64,000 bases of DNA from Flavitalea plasmicola. GTDB lineage: Bacteria > Bacteroidota > Bacteroidia > Chitinophagales > Chitinophagaceae. Under the pieces are notes generated by a model, which saw only the letters and a list, made by a program, of their open reading frames with translations, was not told where the DNA came from and made no database searches. A program made the position numbers and the translations under genes. Shown here one piece after another: positions 15,543 through 26,429 of this stretch. Location: NCBI RefSeq assembly GCF_030546645.1, contig NZ_JAUOTO010000003.1, positions 836,956 to 900,955 of the forward strand, in the 5' to 3' direction. Numbering within the stretch: position 1 is the first letter of the stretch; every line of letters begins with the position of its first letter.

Positions 15543-18188
15543 ATGGAAGATAACAGCACGCCATTGGAAACCCAGGACAATAATCGCATTGTCCCGGTCA
15601 ACATCGAAGAGCAAATGAAGACTGCCTACATCGACTATTCCATGTCGGTGATCGTAGGCCGTGCCTTGCCGGATGTCCGCGACGGATTAAAACCCGTTCA
15701 TCGCCGTATCCTGCATGGGATGAACGAGCTGGGCAACAACAGCAACAAACCTTATAAGAAAGCCGCCCGTATCGTGGGAGAGGTAATGGGTAAATACCAC
15801 CCCCATGGCGACGCTTCCATTTTCGACACCATGGTGCGTATGGCCCAGGACTGGAGCATGCGCTATCTCCTGGTCGACGGCCAGGGTAACTTCGGCAGCC
15901 AGGACGGCGACGGCCCTGCAGCCATGCGGTATGTGGAAGCCCGTCTTCACCGTCTCGCGGAAAACATGCTGGAAGATATCGACAAGGACACCGTCGACTT
16001 CCAGTTCAACTTCGACGATTCTCTCAAAGAGCCTACCGTACTGCCCACCCGCATCCCCCAGCTGCTGATGAACGGCTCCAGCGGCATCGCCGTGGGAATG
16101 GCCACCAACATGATGCCTCATAACCTCTCCGAGGTGATCGATGGCTGCATCGCCTACATTGACAAAAAGGATATCACCATCGAAGAGCTGATCCAATACG
16201 TAAAAGCGCCCGACTTCCCCACCGGCGGCATCATCTACGGCATGGAAGGCGTTAAGGCCGCCATGCATTTCGGCAGGGGACGCGTCGTCCTTCGCGGCAA
16301 GCTGCGCGTCGACACCAAGGCCAGCGGCCGGGAACAGATCATCATCACCGAAGTACCTTACCAGGTCAACAGGGATGCATTGTGCGATCGCGTCGGCCAG
16401 CTCGTGAATGAAAAGGTCGTGGAAGGAATTGCCCATGTCAACAACGAATCCAACAATAAGGAAGGCACCCGCATCGTCATCGACCTGAAGCGGGATGCCA
16501 TCGCCAACGTCGTCATCAACCAGCTCTACAAGCACACGGAGCTGCAAACATCCTACGGGATCAACAATGTCGCCCTGGTGAAGGGAAGGCCCCGCACCCT
16601 CAACATCCGAGATATGATCTCCGAATTCGTGGAGTTCCGCCTGGAAGTGGTCACCCGCCGCACCCAGTTCGAACTGAGGGAGGCCGAAAAGAAAGCCCAT
16701 ATCCTGCAAGGCTATCTCATCGCCCTGGACCATCTCGACGAAGTGATCGCCCTTATCCGGGCCTCTTCCACCCCCGAGATCGCCAAGAACAGCCTCATCA
16801 GCGCAGGATGGGGGCTGGACGAGATCCAGGCCAAAGCCATCCTTGAACTTCGCCTCCAGCGCCTCACAGGCATGGAAAGGGATAAGATCCGGGAAGAGTA
16901 TGATCAGCTGATGCTCCTCATCAACCATCTGAAAGAGCTGCTGGCCGACGAAGGCAAACGTTTCGAGGTCATCCGCCAGGAATTGCTGGAAGTAAAAGAA
17001 AAATTCGGTGACGAACGCAAGACGGAGATCACCTATCTGGACGACGAGGTCAGCATCAAAGACCTCATCCGGGAAGAAGACGTAGTCATCACCATCTCCC
17101 ACCTGGGATATATCAAACGCACTTCCGCCACCGAATACCGTCAGCAACGACGGGGAGGACGGGGCGCCATCGGGGGCAAAACACGCGACGAGGATTATAT
17201 AGACCACCTCTTCGTGGCCTCTACCCACCACACGATGATCTTCTTTACGGAGAAGGGACGCTGTTACTGGCTGAACGTATACGAGATCCCCGAAGGCGAC
17301 AAGACCAGCAAGGGCCGCGCCATCCAAAACCTCATCCAGCTGCCGCCGGATGATAAGGTGCGCGCCATCCTGGACGTAAAGGACCTGAAAGACGAAGCCT
17401 TTGTCAATACCCACCATATCGTTCTTTGCACCAAGCAAGGCGTCATCAAAAAAACTTCTCTGCAGGATTTCAGCCGTCCGCGTCAGACAGGCGTCAATGC
17501 CATTACCATCGTAGAAGGCGATCATCTCCTGGAAGCCCGCCTCACGGACGGTAATTCCGAGATCCTTCTGGCCGTCCGCAGCGGAAGGGCTATCCGCTTC
17601 GAAGAAGAAAAAGTGAGACCCACAGGCCGCGGCGCCATCGGCGTAGCAGGCATCGAAGTGGATGACGAAACAGACGAAGTAATTGGCATGATCTGTGTCA
17701 ATAGAGAGGATAAATCCAAAACAGTCCTAGTAGTCAGTGAAAAAGGATACGGCAAACGTACCCCCATCGATGAATACCGTATTACCAACCGGGGCGGAAA
17801 AGGCGTAAAAACCATCAGCGTTACGGATAAAACAGGTAAATTGGTGGGCATTTTGGACGTGACGGAACAGGAAGACCTCATGATCACCTGCAAGAGTGGC
17901 CTCACCATCCGGATGCCTGTCAACGGCATCAGCGAACAGGGTAGGGCTACCCAGGGGGTTAAGCTCATCCGCCTGGATGAAAATGACGAGATCGCTGCCA
18001 TCACCAAACTGGACAAGCTGGAAGAAGAGAATGGCAATGGACTCCACACAGCGGATGCTGCAACGGTAAATCCGGAATCCGGACCCCTTCCTTCGAACGG
18101 CGACGCCCCGGCAGCGTCAGACAGCACTGACCAGCCAGGCCCGGGACTCGATCCGCTCCTTGGTATTGAACCAACTGAAAACGAATAA
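15543..18188 (+). CDS. gyrA: DNA gyrase subunit A
   Basis: 881 residues, full length for the family. The breakage-reunion part holds catalytic Tyr130 in AAMRYVEARL (Escherichia coli Tyr122), and the C-terminal pinwheel has the GyrA box QRRGGRG near residue 535, which marks gyrase rather than topoisomerase IV. GyrA cuts and rejoins DNA for negative supercoiling together with GyrB, not in this window. In the quinolone-determining region (HPHGDASIFD) the position of E. coli Ser83 is Ala91, while the Asp87 position is kept (Asp95). The C-terminal tail is acidic and Pro/Ser-rich. Transcribed alone or with the TPR gene 141 bases downstream. Confidence 0.96.
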   Translation: MEDNSTPLETQDNNRIVPVNIEEQMKTAYIDYSMSVIVGRALPDVRDGLKPVHRRILHGMNELGNNSNKPYKKAARIVGEVMGKYHPHGDASIFDTMVRMAQDWSMRYLLVDGQGNFGSQDGDGPAAMRYVEARLHRLAENMLEDIDKDTVDFQFNFDDSLKEPTVLPTRIPQLLMNGSSGIAVGMATNMMPHNLSEVIDGCIAYIDKKDITIEELIQYVKAPDFPTGGIIYGMEGVKAAMHFGRGRVVLRGKLRVDTKASGREQIIITEVPYQVNRDALCDRVGQLVNEKVVEGIAHVNNESNNKEGTRIVIDLKRDAIANVVINQLYKHTELQTSYGINNVALVKGRPRTLNIRDMISEFVEFRLEVVTRRTQFELREAEKKAHILQGYLIALDHLDEVIALIRASSTPEIAKNSLISAGWGLDEIQAKAILELRLQRLTGMERDKIREEYDQLMLLINHLKELLADEGKRFEVIRQELLEVKEKFGDERKTEITYLDDEVSIKDLIREEDVVITISHLGYIKRTSATEYRQQRRGGRGAIGGKTRDEDYIDHLFVASTHHTMIFFTEKGRCYWLNVYEIPEGDKTSKGRAIQNLIQLPPDDKVRAILDVKDLKDEAFVNTHHIVLCTKQGVIKKTSLQDFSRPRQTGVNAITIVEGDHLLEARLTDGNSEILLAVRSGRAIRFEEEKVRPTGRGAIGVAGIEVDDETDEVIGMICVNREDKSKTVLVVSEKGYGKRTPIDEYRITNRGGKGVKTISVTDKTGKLVGILDVTEQEDLMITCKSGLTIRMPVNGISEQGRATQGVKLIRLDENDEIAAITKLDKLEEENGNGLHTADAATVNPESGPLPSNGDAPAASDSTDQPGPGLDPLLGIEPTENE

Positions 18189-18204
18189 TTAAGGAACGTT
18201 ACAA

Positions 18205-18223
18205 AGCGGAACACAGTTCCGCT
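18205..18223 (+). terminator. Hairpin downstream of gyrA
   Basis: AGCGGAAC and GTTCCGCT pair perfectly around an ACA loop, 16 bases after the gyrA stop, directly followed by a second small GGCC-GAA-GGCC hairpin. There is no T-run, so this may be an mRNA-stabilising structure rather than an intrinsic terminator. Confidence 0.4.
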
Positions 18224-18329
18224 GGCCGAAGGCCCATCATAAGACGTGCAACGGGGATGGGTATTTTTCGGAATAAACCAGACCCGGTGCACATAAAAAC
18301 AAAGCATCAAACTCCTTAAAATTATAACT

Positions 18330-19610
18330 ATGAACGTGAATAAACGACTCCTGCTCTCTGGATTGCTTGCACTCACCGGATGGGGCTTGTTCGCACAAAA
18401 TGTGGACAAGGCAAAAGATCTGCTAAAGGCCAACAAACTCCCGGAAGCCAAGGCCGAAATAGACAAGGTCCTCGCCGTTGAAAAAAACCAGAAGAGCGGC
18501 GACGCATGGTATACCAAGCTCAAAGTATATAATGCCATTGCTGCCAACGGCCAGATGAGCGGACAATTTCCCGATGCACGCAGCCAGGCCTTCGAAGCCC
18601 TGAAGAAATATACGGAAGTGGACGATAAGAAGCTGCTCCTTTTGCAAATGGACGCCTACAAGCCAGTGAACGAGATCTACCAGGGCTATTTCCAGGTGGG
18701 CGCCAACGACTATAATGGCGGCAAATATGATTCAGCCCTGATGAACTTCAGCGGCGCCCTCCAGACAAGCGCTTTCATGAACGCCAAAGGTTGGACCAAC
18801 CTGAAGATCGACACCACCTCCACTTTATATGCCGGGATCTCCGCCGAAAAAGCCGGTAAAAGAGACTCCGCAGCCGTCTACTATGGCAAGCTGGCCGAAG
18901 CCAAAATAGCCAATATCAATGGCTCCAACATGATCGACATCTACAAATGGCTGGTGGATTATTACAACCAGAAAAAGGATGAGGCCAACACCAAAAAGTT
19001 CATCACCCTGGCCAAAGAACAATATCCCGACGACCTGTTCTGGCCCAGCACCGAGCTTGACAACCTCCGCGAAAAAGGCCCCAAGGATTCCCTCTGGGCC
19101 AAATACGACGAGATCACCGCTAAGTTCACGAAGAATCATCTCTTCTTCTTCAACTACGGCCTGGAACTATACCAATATGCCTCCGATACCAGCTCCGGCA
19201 AACGCCCGGCCAATGCCGACGCCCTCATCGCCAAAGCCCAGGAGAACCTGAAGAAATGCCTCGAGATCCAACCCGACTATCCCCAGGCCGCCCTGGTGTT
19301 GGGCCAGATCTCCTACAACGCCGGCGTAGACATGCAGGCACAGACAAAAAAGATCCCCGGTAAAGCGCCGGAAGACGTTAAGAAAAGGGCAGACCTGCGT
19401 ATCGCCGCCGGTAAGAAATTCGACGAAGCCATCCCTTACTTTGAAATGGTCGACAAGGACCTGGGCTCGAAAGGTAAGCTGAAAATGGATGAGAAGACAA
19501 GCCTCAAGGATGCTTACGATCTGCTGATCACGATCTACGAGCAAAAGAACCTGAAGGATAAAGTAGATGCCTATACGACGAAGTTTAACAACGTGGATAA
19601 AGACCACTAA
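18330..19610 (+). CDS. Exported TPR-repeat protein
   Basis: 426 residues with a signal peptide (ending LFAQ) and several TPR-like helical pairs (about residues 24-60, 115-150, 160-200, 270-320, 340-375) of the pattern AKAKIxxAIPYFEM. It is probably a periplasmic or surface scaffold. No catalytic motif is visible and no partner is identified by the context. A strong terminator follows. Confidence 0.72.
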   Translation: MNVNKRLLLSGLLALTGWGLFAQNVDKAKDLLKANKLPEAKAEIDKVLAVEKNQKSGDAWYTKLKVYNAIAANGQMSGQFPDARSQAFEALKKYTEVDDKKLLLLQMDAYKPVNEIYQGYFQVGANDYNGGKYDSALMNFSGALQTSAFMNAKGWTNLKIDTTSTLYAGISAEKAGKRDSAAVYYGKLAEAKIANINGSNMIDIYKWLVDYYNQKKDEANTKKFITLAKEQYPDDLFWPSTELDNLREKGPKDSLWAKYDEITAKFTKNHLFFFNYGLELYQYASDTSSGKRPANADALIAKAQENLKKCLEIQPDYPQAALVLGQISYNAGVDMQAQTKKIPGKAPEDVKKRADLRIAAGKKFDEAIPYFEMVDKDLGSKGKLKMDEKTSLKDAYDLLITIYEQKNLKDKVDAYTTKFNNVDKDH

Positions 19611-19636
19611 AAATACAAAGACCGCTAAAAATACAG

Positions 19637-19662
19637 GAGACCGGCCCGATTGGGCCGGTCTC
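19637..19662 (+). terminator. Rho-independent terminator of the TPR gene
   Basis: GAGACCGGCCC (19637-19647) pairs perfectly with GGGCCGGTCTC (19652-19662) around a GATT loop, followed by TTTCTTT. It also separates the TPR gene from the convergent channel gene at 19734. Confidence 0.85.
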
Positions 19663-19733
19663 TTTCTTTACTGGTCGATCCAGATCGCCGGTTGATTCGG
19701 CTCCTCCTCACCCCCGGATGCCGTATCCACCTG

Positions 19734-22202
19734 TCACACCACGTTAATGCCCTGCTGATCAAGATGGCGATAGATAGCCGCGCGCACTTCGGAGGAGGTC
19801 AGCGTGGTCTTTGTGATATCGTTACCCCAGAAGAGGACTTTTATCTCCATGGACTTGGAGGTGAGCACGTTCAAAAGCACTTCCGGAGGCCGGTTCTGAT
19901 AGACATGCGGGTTGCTCCGCACGATATCCTTGATCGCATCCGGCTGAATAGCTTCCGGATGCTCCGGTCTGTCGATGTTAAAGCTGAGGCTCATGCGCAC
20001 ATGATTGTTGCTCAGCGTCCAGTTCACGATATTGTGCGAAAGGACGTCTCCGTTTGGAATGATCACTTCGGCCCCTTCTTCCGTCAGCAGGGTACTGCTG
20101 CGGATACCGATCTCCTTTACCCGTCCCTTCTTGTCGCCCACTTCCACCGTATCGCCTATGCGCAGCGGCCTGTCGAAGATGAGGATGATGCCGGATACGA
20201 AATTATTGACGATGCTTTGCAGGCCCAGGCCGATGCCGACACCCAGGGCGCCGATGATCACCGTTATCCTGTCGATGGATAAGCCCGAGGCTGCCACTGC
20301 CAGCAGGAAGCCTACGGTCAGCAGGATCAGCCGTGTGATCAGCAGCCTCGACCTTTGCCCAGAGTCATCGAGGGACGCGTCGTCACCCGTGTCACCAAAG
20401 AAATAGGCGATGTATTTCTGGAGGAAATTCGCGACCCAGATAATGCCGGCAAATAGCAAAATGCCTCCCACTGTAAAGGGCAGGCTGCCCACCTGCCGCG
20501 GTGTATTGAAGAAATCCGTCAGCACGTCGTTCAACGCATCGAAGATATTCAGATTGGAAGTAAAGACGATCAGCCATAACACAAGCGCTACGCCGCCCAT
20601 AAATCTGCCGATGGACTTTGTGATCCGTGCATGATCGAAATGTTCAGGATATTTTTTCTTTATACGGCTAGTCTGGATCTGCAATAGGAATGCTTCCACC
20701 ACGCTGCGTACAAAAACACCCAGGCTCACTATCTGAGCAAAAGCATAGACGGCGGTAGCGGCAAAGATCTGCGATAAGCTCACTCTTCCTGAAAGATTGC
20801 AAATGACAGCCAGCAGGTTCAGCAGCGTATAGATCCAGGCCGCTGCCAGCATGAGCCTGGGACGGACCTGGACGATCTTTTTATCGAATATATAAAAGAT
20901 GCCGAATGCGACCGAAAGACTATTCTGCAGGAAATTGGCCCAACGCTGCAGACTGATGGGCAGTCCCAGTATCCTGGTGATCGGCACCAGCAGGAACAGC
21001 AGGATAAAGATGCACCACCCGTAAAACATGGGGCGGGAGAACTGGTGGTAAAAGATCACCGTCAGCAGCAACATCAGCAGGAACTGCGTCGATTCGATGT
21101 AGATGGCAGGCGCATGCGCATCGAACAGGGGCGCCAGGCTGAAAATGAAGACAAGGGTAGATGCCACCGGCCAGGGCCTGATATACCGGATCTTAAATTC
21201 TTCGATGGTCTTCATGGCATTCATCTTCCGCAGCTTCCGGAAATTGAAAGCCACCCACGAGAAGAACAGCAGCCCCGTGATCAGCAGCCATGTCCGCTTG
21301 GTCCTTGTGTTGGAGAAATAGTACCGCGCCAGCTGCTTCTCGGCAAGCAGTGACTTTTGAAAACTTTCCCGGGAAAAATTGCTGCGGGCGCCGGGAGAAC
21401 GGGGCTCCCAGAGATAACGTCTTTCTTTGCCAAAAGCCTTGGTGCCTACCTCCTTTAGGGCCTGGTCCACTTTAAAGAGCAAATCCTCGATGGTAATGGC
21501 GTTGGTCGTCGCTTGCGCTTTCAAATCGTTGATCTGGTTCGAGTACAGCTTCACCAGGCTGTCTGCCTGCCGCCATTTGGCTTTCAGCTGCAATAGCTGC
21601 GGCTGAAAAGATTCTTTCAGGGCGGAATCCCGGAAGATATGCAGGATCAGTGTGTCCTTCCGCATATCCGCAATACTTTTCTTTACATCGTCCATACGTT
21701 TGTCATAGATATCCAGGTACTTCGTATATCCGCCTGTATTGCGTTCCAGCTCGTCCAGCAGCGAATTGTACATTTGCAGGTTGCGTATGTTCAAAGTCCG
21801 GTCATTCGCGGCGATACGTTCCTGTAAGATGGCGAGGGCGGAATCTTCATCATCCAGTTTATCGTCGATCTCGTCTATCCGGACAAAAGTCGTCGTCACT
21901 GCCGGCACCTGGCTCAGTACCTGGTACATTTTTTCCATGCTTTCCAGGTAATCGCTGCGCGTTATGACATTGGTATTGGTGAATAAAGTGGAGTCGAATT
22001 TGCGCCGCTCGGGCTTCTCCCGCTCGAAGATCTTTCCCTTTTTACGCTCAGCTTTCAGTTGTGGCTTGAATTCTGCATTTCGTCCCGGCCCGGCTGTATC
22101 CGCCTGCGCCAGGTGACGAGGGGCTGCCTGTTTCATTGTATCCTGGGCCGATAACCCGCCAATGACAGAAAGGAACAAATAAAGCAGTAGGAAGTTTTTC
22201 AT
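19734..22202 (-). CDS. Large MscS-family mechanosensitive channel
   Basis: 822 residues: signal peptide 1-19, a charged and coiled-coil periplasmic region (about 60-290), about ten membrane helices (about 300-670), and a C-terminal MscS core. The core shows the pore-lining helix with GALGVGIGLGLQSIVNNF near 650-668, then FDRPLRIGDTVEVGD and VIIPNGDVLS of the cytosolic beta-domain. Such MscK/YbdG/MscM-like channels release osmolytes on hypo-osmotic shock. On its own strand a TAGTTTTG box lies at 22230-22237, in the divergent gap shared with the sensor kinase gene. Confidence 0.9.
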   Translation of the reverse strand: MKNFLLLYLFLSVIGGLSAQDTMKQAAPRHLAQADTAGPGRNAEFKPQLKAERKKGKIFEREKPERRKFDSTLFTNTNVITRSDYLESMEKMYQVLSQVPAVTTTFVRIDEIDDKLDDEDSALAILQERIAANDRTLNIRNLQMYNSLLDELERNTGGYTKYLDIYDKRMDDVKKSIADMRKDTLILHIFRDSALKESFQPQLLQLKAKWRQADSLVKLYSNQINDLKAQATTNAITIEDLLFKVDQALKEVGTKAFGKERRYLWEPRSPGARSNFSRESFQKSLLAEKQLARYYFSNTRTKRTWLLITGLLFFSWVAFNFRKLRKMNAMKTIEEFKIRYIRPWPVASTLVFIFSLAPLFDAHAPAIYIESTQFLLMLLLTVIFYHQFSRPMFYGWCIFILLFLLVPITRILGLPISLQRWANFLQNSLSVAFGIFYIFDKKIVQVRPRLMLAAAWIYTLLNLLAVICNLSGRVSLSQIFAATAVYAFAQIVSLGVFVRSVVEAFLLQIQTSRIKKKYPEHFDHARITKSIGRFMGGVALVLWLIVFTSNLNIFDALNDVLTDFFNTPRQVGSLPFTVGGILLFAGIIWVANFLQKYIAYFFGDTGDDASLDDSGQRSRLLITRLILLTVGFLLAVAASGLSIDRITVIIGALGVGIGLGLQSIVNNFVSGIILIFDRPLRIGDTVEVGDKKGRVKEIGIRSSTLLTEEGAEVIIPNGDVLSHNIVNWTLSNNHVRMSLSFNIDRPEHPEAIQPDAIKDIVRSNPHVYQNRPPEVLLNVLTSKSMEIKVLFWGNDITKTTLTSSEVRAAIYRHLDQQGINVV

Positions 22203-22328
22203 AGCAAATCACTTTTATACGACTTGTTGCAAAACTAAGGCATTTAATAGATGCAAGTTTACATATAATATATTAGTAACCTATACGTTAACCATCCGGA
22301 GCATTAGTAGCTTTAAATCCAAATTTGT

Positions 22329-25300
22329 ATGACGCCGACAGTTCGACGGGGCTTGATATTATTGCTTTTTTGTATACCTTTTTGCTCGTTTTCTCAACCC
22401 GTCACGATCAAATTCGGCCATCTCAGCACCAACAACGGTCTCTCCCAAAGTAATGTCACCTGTATCCTGCAGGACAGAACAGGCTTCCTCTGGTTTGGCA
22501 CACAGAACGGCCTCAATCGATACGACGGCTACCAATTCACCGTCTATCGCAACGACCCGAAAGATTCCACCAGCCTTTCCAACAATTACATCCGGTCTAT
22601 CGTCGAGGATGCCCATGGTAACCTATGGATCGGCACCTGGGGTGGCGGCGTCTGCAAATTCAACCAGGAGAAAGCCACCTTTACCCGGTTCACCCACGAT
22701 CCCCTGCGAACCACCAGCCTCTCCGACAATTTCGTAAATAGCCTGCGGGCCGGCTACGCCGGCAATCTCTGGATAGGTACCGAAAGCGGCGGGCTTGATA
22801 ATATGGATCCCGTCACAGGTAACTGTATTTCCTATAGGTACAACCCCGACCAACCCGGCAGTCTCAGCGACAACGACGTCAGTGATATCCTTGAAGACAA
22901 ACAGCATCAGCTTTGGGTCGCCACCTTCAAGGGTGGCATCTGCCGGCTGGATGCTGCCACAAAGACCTTCACCTGCTTCAGGCATGACCGCAACAATCCC
23001 GCTTCTCTCTCCCTCAATAATGTCCGCTGTCTTTTCCAGGACAGCCGGGGACAGATCTGGGCTGGCACACGCGGCGGAGGACTCGATTGCTTCCAGCCCT
23101 CCACGAGCACATTCCGCCATTACAGGAATAACCCCGTCAATGCCGGCAGCCTTTCATTGGACATTGTCCTTTGCATCGCCGAAGATGGCGTGGGCAATAT
23201 CTGGATAGGAACCGAAAATGGGGGGCTGAGCATCTTCAACCCCCGCACGGAATCGTTCCACACCTATCTCAATGACGACATCGACAATGGGTCCCTCAGC
23301 AACAACTCCGTTTATTCCCTTTATAAGGACAGGCACGACAATATGTGGGTGGGTACTTTCAGTGGCGGGATCAATCTGAGCAACAGGGATGCTTCGCTCA
23401 TTTCTCACTACCGGCGGAATACTTCCCCTTATTCCTTAAGCAATAACAACGTCCTCTCCTTCGCCGAAAATGCCCAGGGTCAGATCTGGATCGGCACGGA
23501 TGGGGGAGGGCTCGATCTCTTCGATCCCATCACAGGTAAATTTACCTCTTTCCGCCAACGTCCGGGCAATGAGACCTCCCTCAGCAGCGACTATGTGCTG
23601 AGCCTTCAGGCCGACAAGGAAGGGAATCTTTGGGCAGGTACGGCAGGCGCCGGCATCAACGTCATAGATGGACGACACAGGATCATACGGCACATTAGGA
23701 ATGATCCAAACGATTCCACCTCCATCAGCGGGGATAACATCAATGCCATTACCCGGGACCCCGATGGCGACCTCTGGGTCGCTACTTATGGTATGGGCCT
23801 GAACCTCTATCATCCCGGGAAAAATACCTTCAGTCATTTTACACACGACAACGGCAGTCTCAGCAGCGATCGTATCCAATGTTTGCTGGGAGATTCCAGG
23901 GGCAGATTATGGATCGCCACATACGATAAAGGACTGGATATGCTGGACAAAAAAACCTGGACTTTTCAGCATTTCGCCCATAGCGAAACCAGCAATAGCC
24001 TTTCCAGCAATAGCATCAACTGCCTTCTGGAGGATGTCCAGGGCAACCTATGGATCGGCACCAGCGCCGGCCTCAATTTCCTGGATCACCTTACGGGTAG
24101 ATTTACTTCTTATTTTATTGAAGATGGCCTTCCTGACAATACGATCATGAGCATTTTACAGGACAGAAAAGGTCATCTCTGGGTAAGCACTTTAAAAGGC
24201 ATTTCCCGGTTTTCTTCGTCTACTCGCACCTTCAAGAACTATTCCATCGCAGACGGTCTGCAGGGAGACGAGTTCAAGGCGCATGCCGCCCTGCGCAGCG
24301 GCAACGGATCGCTGTATTTCGGTGGCGCCAACGGGTTCAATGTCCTGCTCCCGGACAGTATTAGAGAGAGCCATTTCGATCCTCCGTTGGTGATGACGCG
24401 TTTTCAGTTATTCGCCAAAGATGTGTCTATCGCCCGCGGCGATAAAGATCCCTCGCCCCTGAAGGACAATATTGCGTTCACCCGCGAGATCACACTGCCT
24501 TACACCAGCTCCATCATTTCATTTGAATTCGCCTCTCTCAACTATACGCTGCCCCGTAAAAAGCAATACGCCTATATGCTGGAAGGCTTTGATAAGGGAT
24601 GGAACGAGTCCGGTGTGCGACATACCGCCACTTATACCAACCTCGACCCTGGCACCTATACCCTGAAAGTGAAAGGATGGGACAACAGGGGAGCCTGGTC
24701 AGATAAGATCTATACACTGCGCCTGATCATCCGGCCGCCCTGGTGGCAGACCTGGTGGTTCAGGATCGGGGTGCTGCTATTCATGGGAGGGACCCTGACC
24801 TCACTATACAGGCAGCGCATCCGGCGCATCCAAAAGCAAAAAGTTATCCTGGAGCAGCTGGTAGCCGAGCGCACCCTGCAGGCCGAAACAGCCAACCGCG
24901 CCAAGAGCGCCTTCCTGGCCACGATGAGCCACGAGATCAGGACCCCGCTGAATGGGGTCATTGGCATGTCTTCCCTTTTGTTCCAGACACCGCTGACGCA
25001 GGAACAGGAAGAATATGCCACCACCATCCGCTCCTGCGGAGAAAGTCTGATGTCCGTGATCAACGATATCCTCGACTTTTCCAAGATAGAGGCCGGCAGC
25101 ATGGAGCTCGATCCGCATGACTTCGATGTCCGTTCTTCCGTGGAAGAAGTACTGGACGTATTTTCCGACAGGGCCGCCAGGGCAGGTATCGAGCTGGTGT
25201 ATGAGATAGGCCCGGAAGTGCCGCAGCTGATCCATGGCGACGACATCCGCCTGAAACAGGTGTTGATGAACCTGGTAGGCAATGCCATGAAATTCACCGC

Positions 25301-26426
25301 ACAAGGAGAAGTTTATATAGGCGCCCGTTTGATCGATCAGCCCCTGGAAAAAAACCTGCTGCTGGAATTTGAAGTACGGGACACGGGCATTGGCATACCT
25401 GCGGATAAGTTGAATCGCCTGTTCAAAGCCTTCTCACAAGCCGACTCCTCCACTACCCGCAAATATGGCGGCACCGGACTGGGACTGGCTATCAGCGAAA
25501 AGCTGATAAAAATCATGGGCGGTCAGATCAAAGTGGACAGCAAAGAAGGGGCCGGCACGACTTTCACATTCTATGTCAAAGCAGAAAAAGCACAGACCAC
25601 ACACGGAAATGAGGTGCAGGCGCCGCTCAACGAGATCGAAGGCGCCACTGTCCTGATAGTGGACGATAACAATACCAACCGCACCATCCTGCAACGTCTC
25701 CTGCTCCAATGGAAGATCCGGCCATTGCTGGCGGCTAATGGCCGGGAAGCCCTGGCTCTCCTGGACCTTCACCGGGTAGATCTTATGATCTCGGACCTGC
25801 ACATGCCTGGCATGGACGGCATCGCTCTGGCAAAGCAGCTACGGGAAAAAAACGATGGGGTGCCTATCCTGTTGCTGAGCTCCGTGGGTAACGAGACCCG
25901 GCGGAAATATTCCGACCTCTTCCAGGCAGTATTAAACAAACCTGTAAAGCACCACCTGCTGCTGAAATATATTTCCCGTCTGCTACAGGGCAACCAGCCT
26001 TTCCTGGGACAGGAGGAGCAACAACCTCAAAAGCTATCCGATCACTTTGCCGGTAACTTTCCTTTACGCATACTCATCGCCGAGGACAACGTTGTCAACA
26101 GGCAGCTGATCACCCATGTGCTGGGAAAACTGGGGTATACTCCCGATATGGTGGAGAATGGGCAGGAAGCCCTGGACAAGCTCGCTGAACAATCTTTCGA
26201 TGTCGTATTCATGGATGTGCAAATGCCCGTGATGGACGGACTGGAAGCCACCCGGCTGATACGCACACGCGACGGCAAACAACCCGTGATCATCGCCCTG
26301 ACGGCAGACGCCCAGGAAGAGGACCGGCAGGAATGCCTGGCCGCAGGAATGGATGATTATATCAGTAAGCCCCTGCAGCTGGAAAGGCTCATCAATATGC
26401 TGAAGAAGTGGGCGATGAAAGTGTAA
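22329..26426 (+). CDS. Hybrid two-component sensor kinase with propeller ectodomain and two receiver domains
   Basis: 1365 residues, domains in order: signal peptide 1-22; two-component-regulator propeller repeats to about 690 (many units like [15 protein letters not shown]); Y_Y_Y domain about 715-795; one membrane helix about 805-825; HisKA with phospho-acceptor His868 ([11 protein letters not shown]); HATPase_c to about 1085 ([21 protein letters not shown]); receiver 1 with Asp1156 ([11 protein letters not shown]); receiver 2 with Asp1296 ([11 protein letters not shown]). Unlike the classical polysaccharide-sensing hybrids it has no AraC-type DNA-binding domain, so output must go to another protein, perhaps by phosphotransfer. 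The ligand is unknown and no glycan-degradation genes are near. It ends three bases from the convergent FtsX permease gene. Confidence 0.93.
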   Translation: MTPTVRRGLILLLFCIPFCSFSQPVTIKFGHLSTNNGLSQSNVTCILQDRTGFLWFGTQNGLNRYDGYQFTVYRNDPKDSTSLSNNYIRSIVEDAHGNLWIGTWGGGVCKFNQEKATFTRFTHDPLRTTSLSDNFVNSLRAGYAGNLWIGTESGGLDNMDPVTGNCISYRYNPDQPGSLSDNDVSDILEDKQHQLWVATFKGGICRLDAATKTFTCFRHDRNNPASLSLNNVRCLFQDSRGQIWAGTRGGGLDCFQPSTSTFRHYRNNPVNAGSLSLDIVLCIAEDGVGNIWIGTENGGLSIFNPRTESFHTYLNDDIDNGSLSNNSVYSLYKDRHDNMWVGTFSGGINLSNRDASLISHYRRNTSPYSLSNNNVLSFAENAQGQIWIGTDGGGLDLFDPITGKFTSFRQRPGNETSLSSDYVLSLQADKEGNLWAGTAGAGINVIDGRHRIIRHIRNDPNDSTSISGDNINAITRDPDGDLWVATYGMGLNLYHPGKNTFSHFTHDNGSLSSDRIQCLLGDSRGRLWIATYDKGLDMLDKKTWTFQHFAHSETSNSLSSNSINCLLEDVQGNLWIGTSAGLNFLDHLTGRFTSYFIEDGLPDNTIMSILQDRKGHLWVSTLKGISRFSSSTRTFKNYSIADGLQGDEFKAHAALRSGNGSLYFGGANGFNVLLPDSIRESHFDPPLVMTRFQLFAKDVSIARGDKDPSPLKDNIAFTREITLPYTSSIISFEFASLNYTLPRKKQYAYMLEGFDKGWNESGVRHTATYTNLDPGTYTLKVKGWDNRGAWSDKIYTLRLIIRPPWWQTWWFRIGVLLFMGGTLTSLYRQRIRRIQKQKVILEQLVAERTLQAETANRAKSAFLATMSHEIRTPLNGVIGMSSLLFQTPLTQEQEEYATTIRSCGESLMSVINDILDFSKIEAGSMELDPHDFDVRSSVEEVLDVFSDRAARAGIELVYEIGPEVPQLIHGDDIRLKQVLMNLVGNAMKFTAQGEVYIGARLIDQPLEKNLLLEFEVRDTGIGIPADKLNRLFKAFSQADSSTTRKYGGTGLGLAISEKLIKIMGGQIKVDSKEGAGTTFTFYVKAEKAQTTHGNEVQAPLNEIEGATVLIVDDNNTNRTILQRLLLQWKIRPLLAANGREALALLDLHRVDLMISDLHMPGMDGIALAKQLREKNDGVPILLLSSVGNETRRKYSDLFQAVLNKPVKHHLLLKYISRLLQGNQPFLGQEEQQPQKLSDHFAGNFPLRILIAEDNVVNRQLITHVLGKLGYTPDMVENGQEALDKLAEQSFDVVFMDVQMPVMDGLEATRLIRTRDGKQPVIIALTADAQEEDRQECLAAGMDDYISKPLQLERLINMLKKWAMKV

Positions 26427-26429
26427 TGC

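Noticed and set aside
15687-17525. A 612-residue open frame antisense to gyrA
   Set aside because: It lies wholly within gyrA on the other strand. Its translation is rich in Asp, Val, His and Gly, as produced by mirrored codon bias, and shows no domain.
19650-20282. Rightward frame of 210 residues over the end of the MscS gene
   Set aside because: It begins inside the terminator of the TPR gene and runs antisense to the conserved MscS core.
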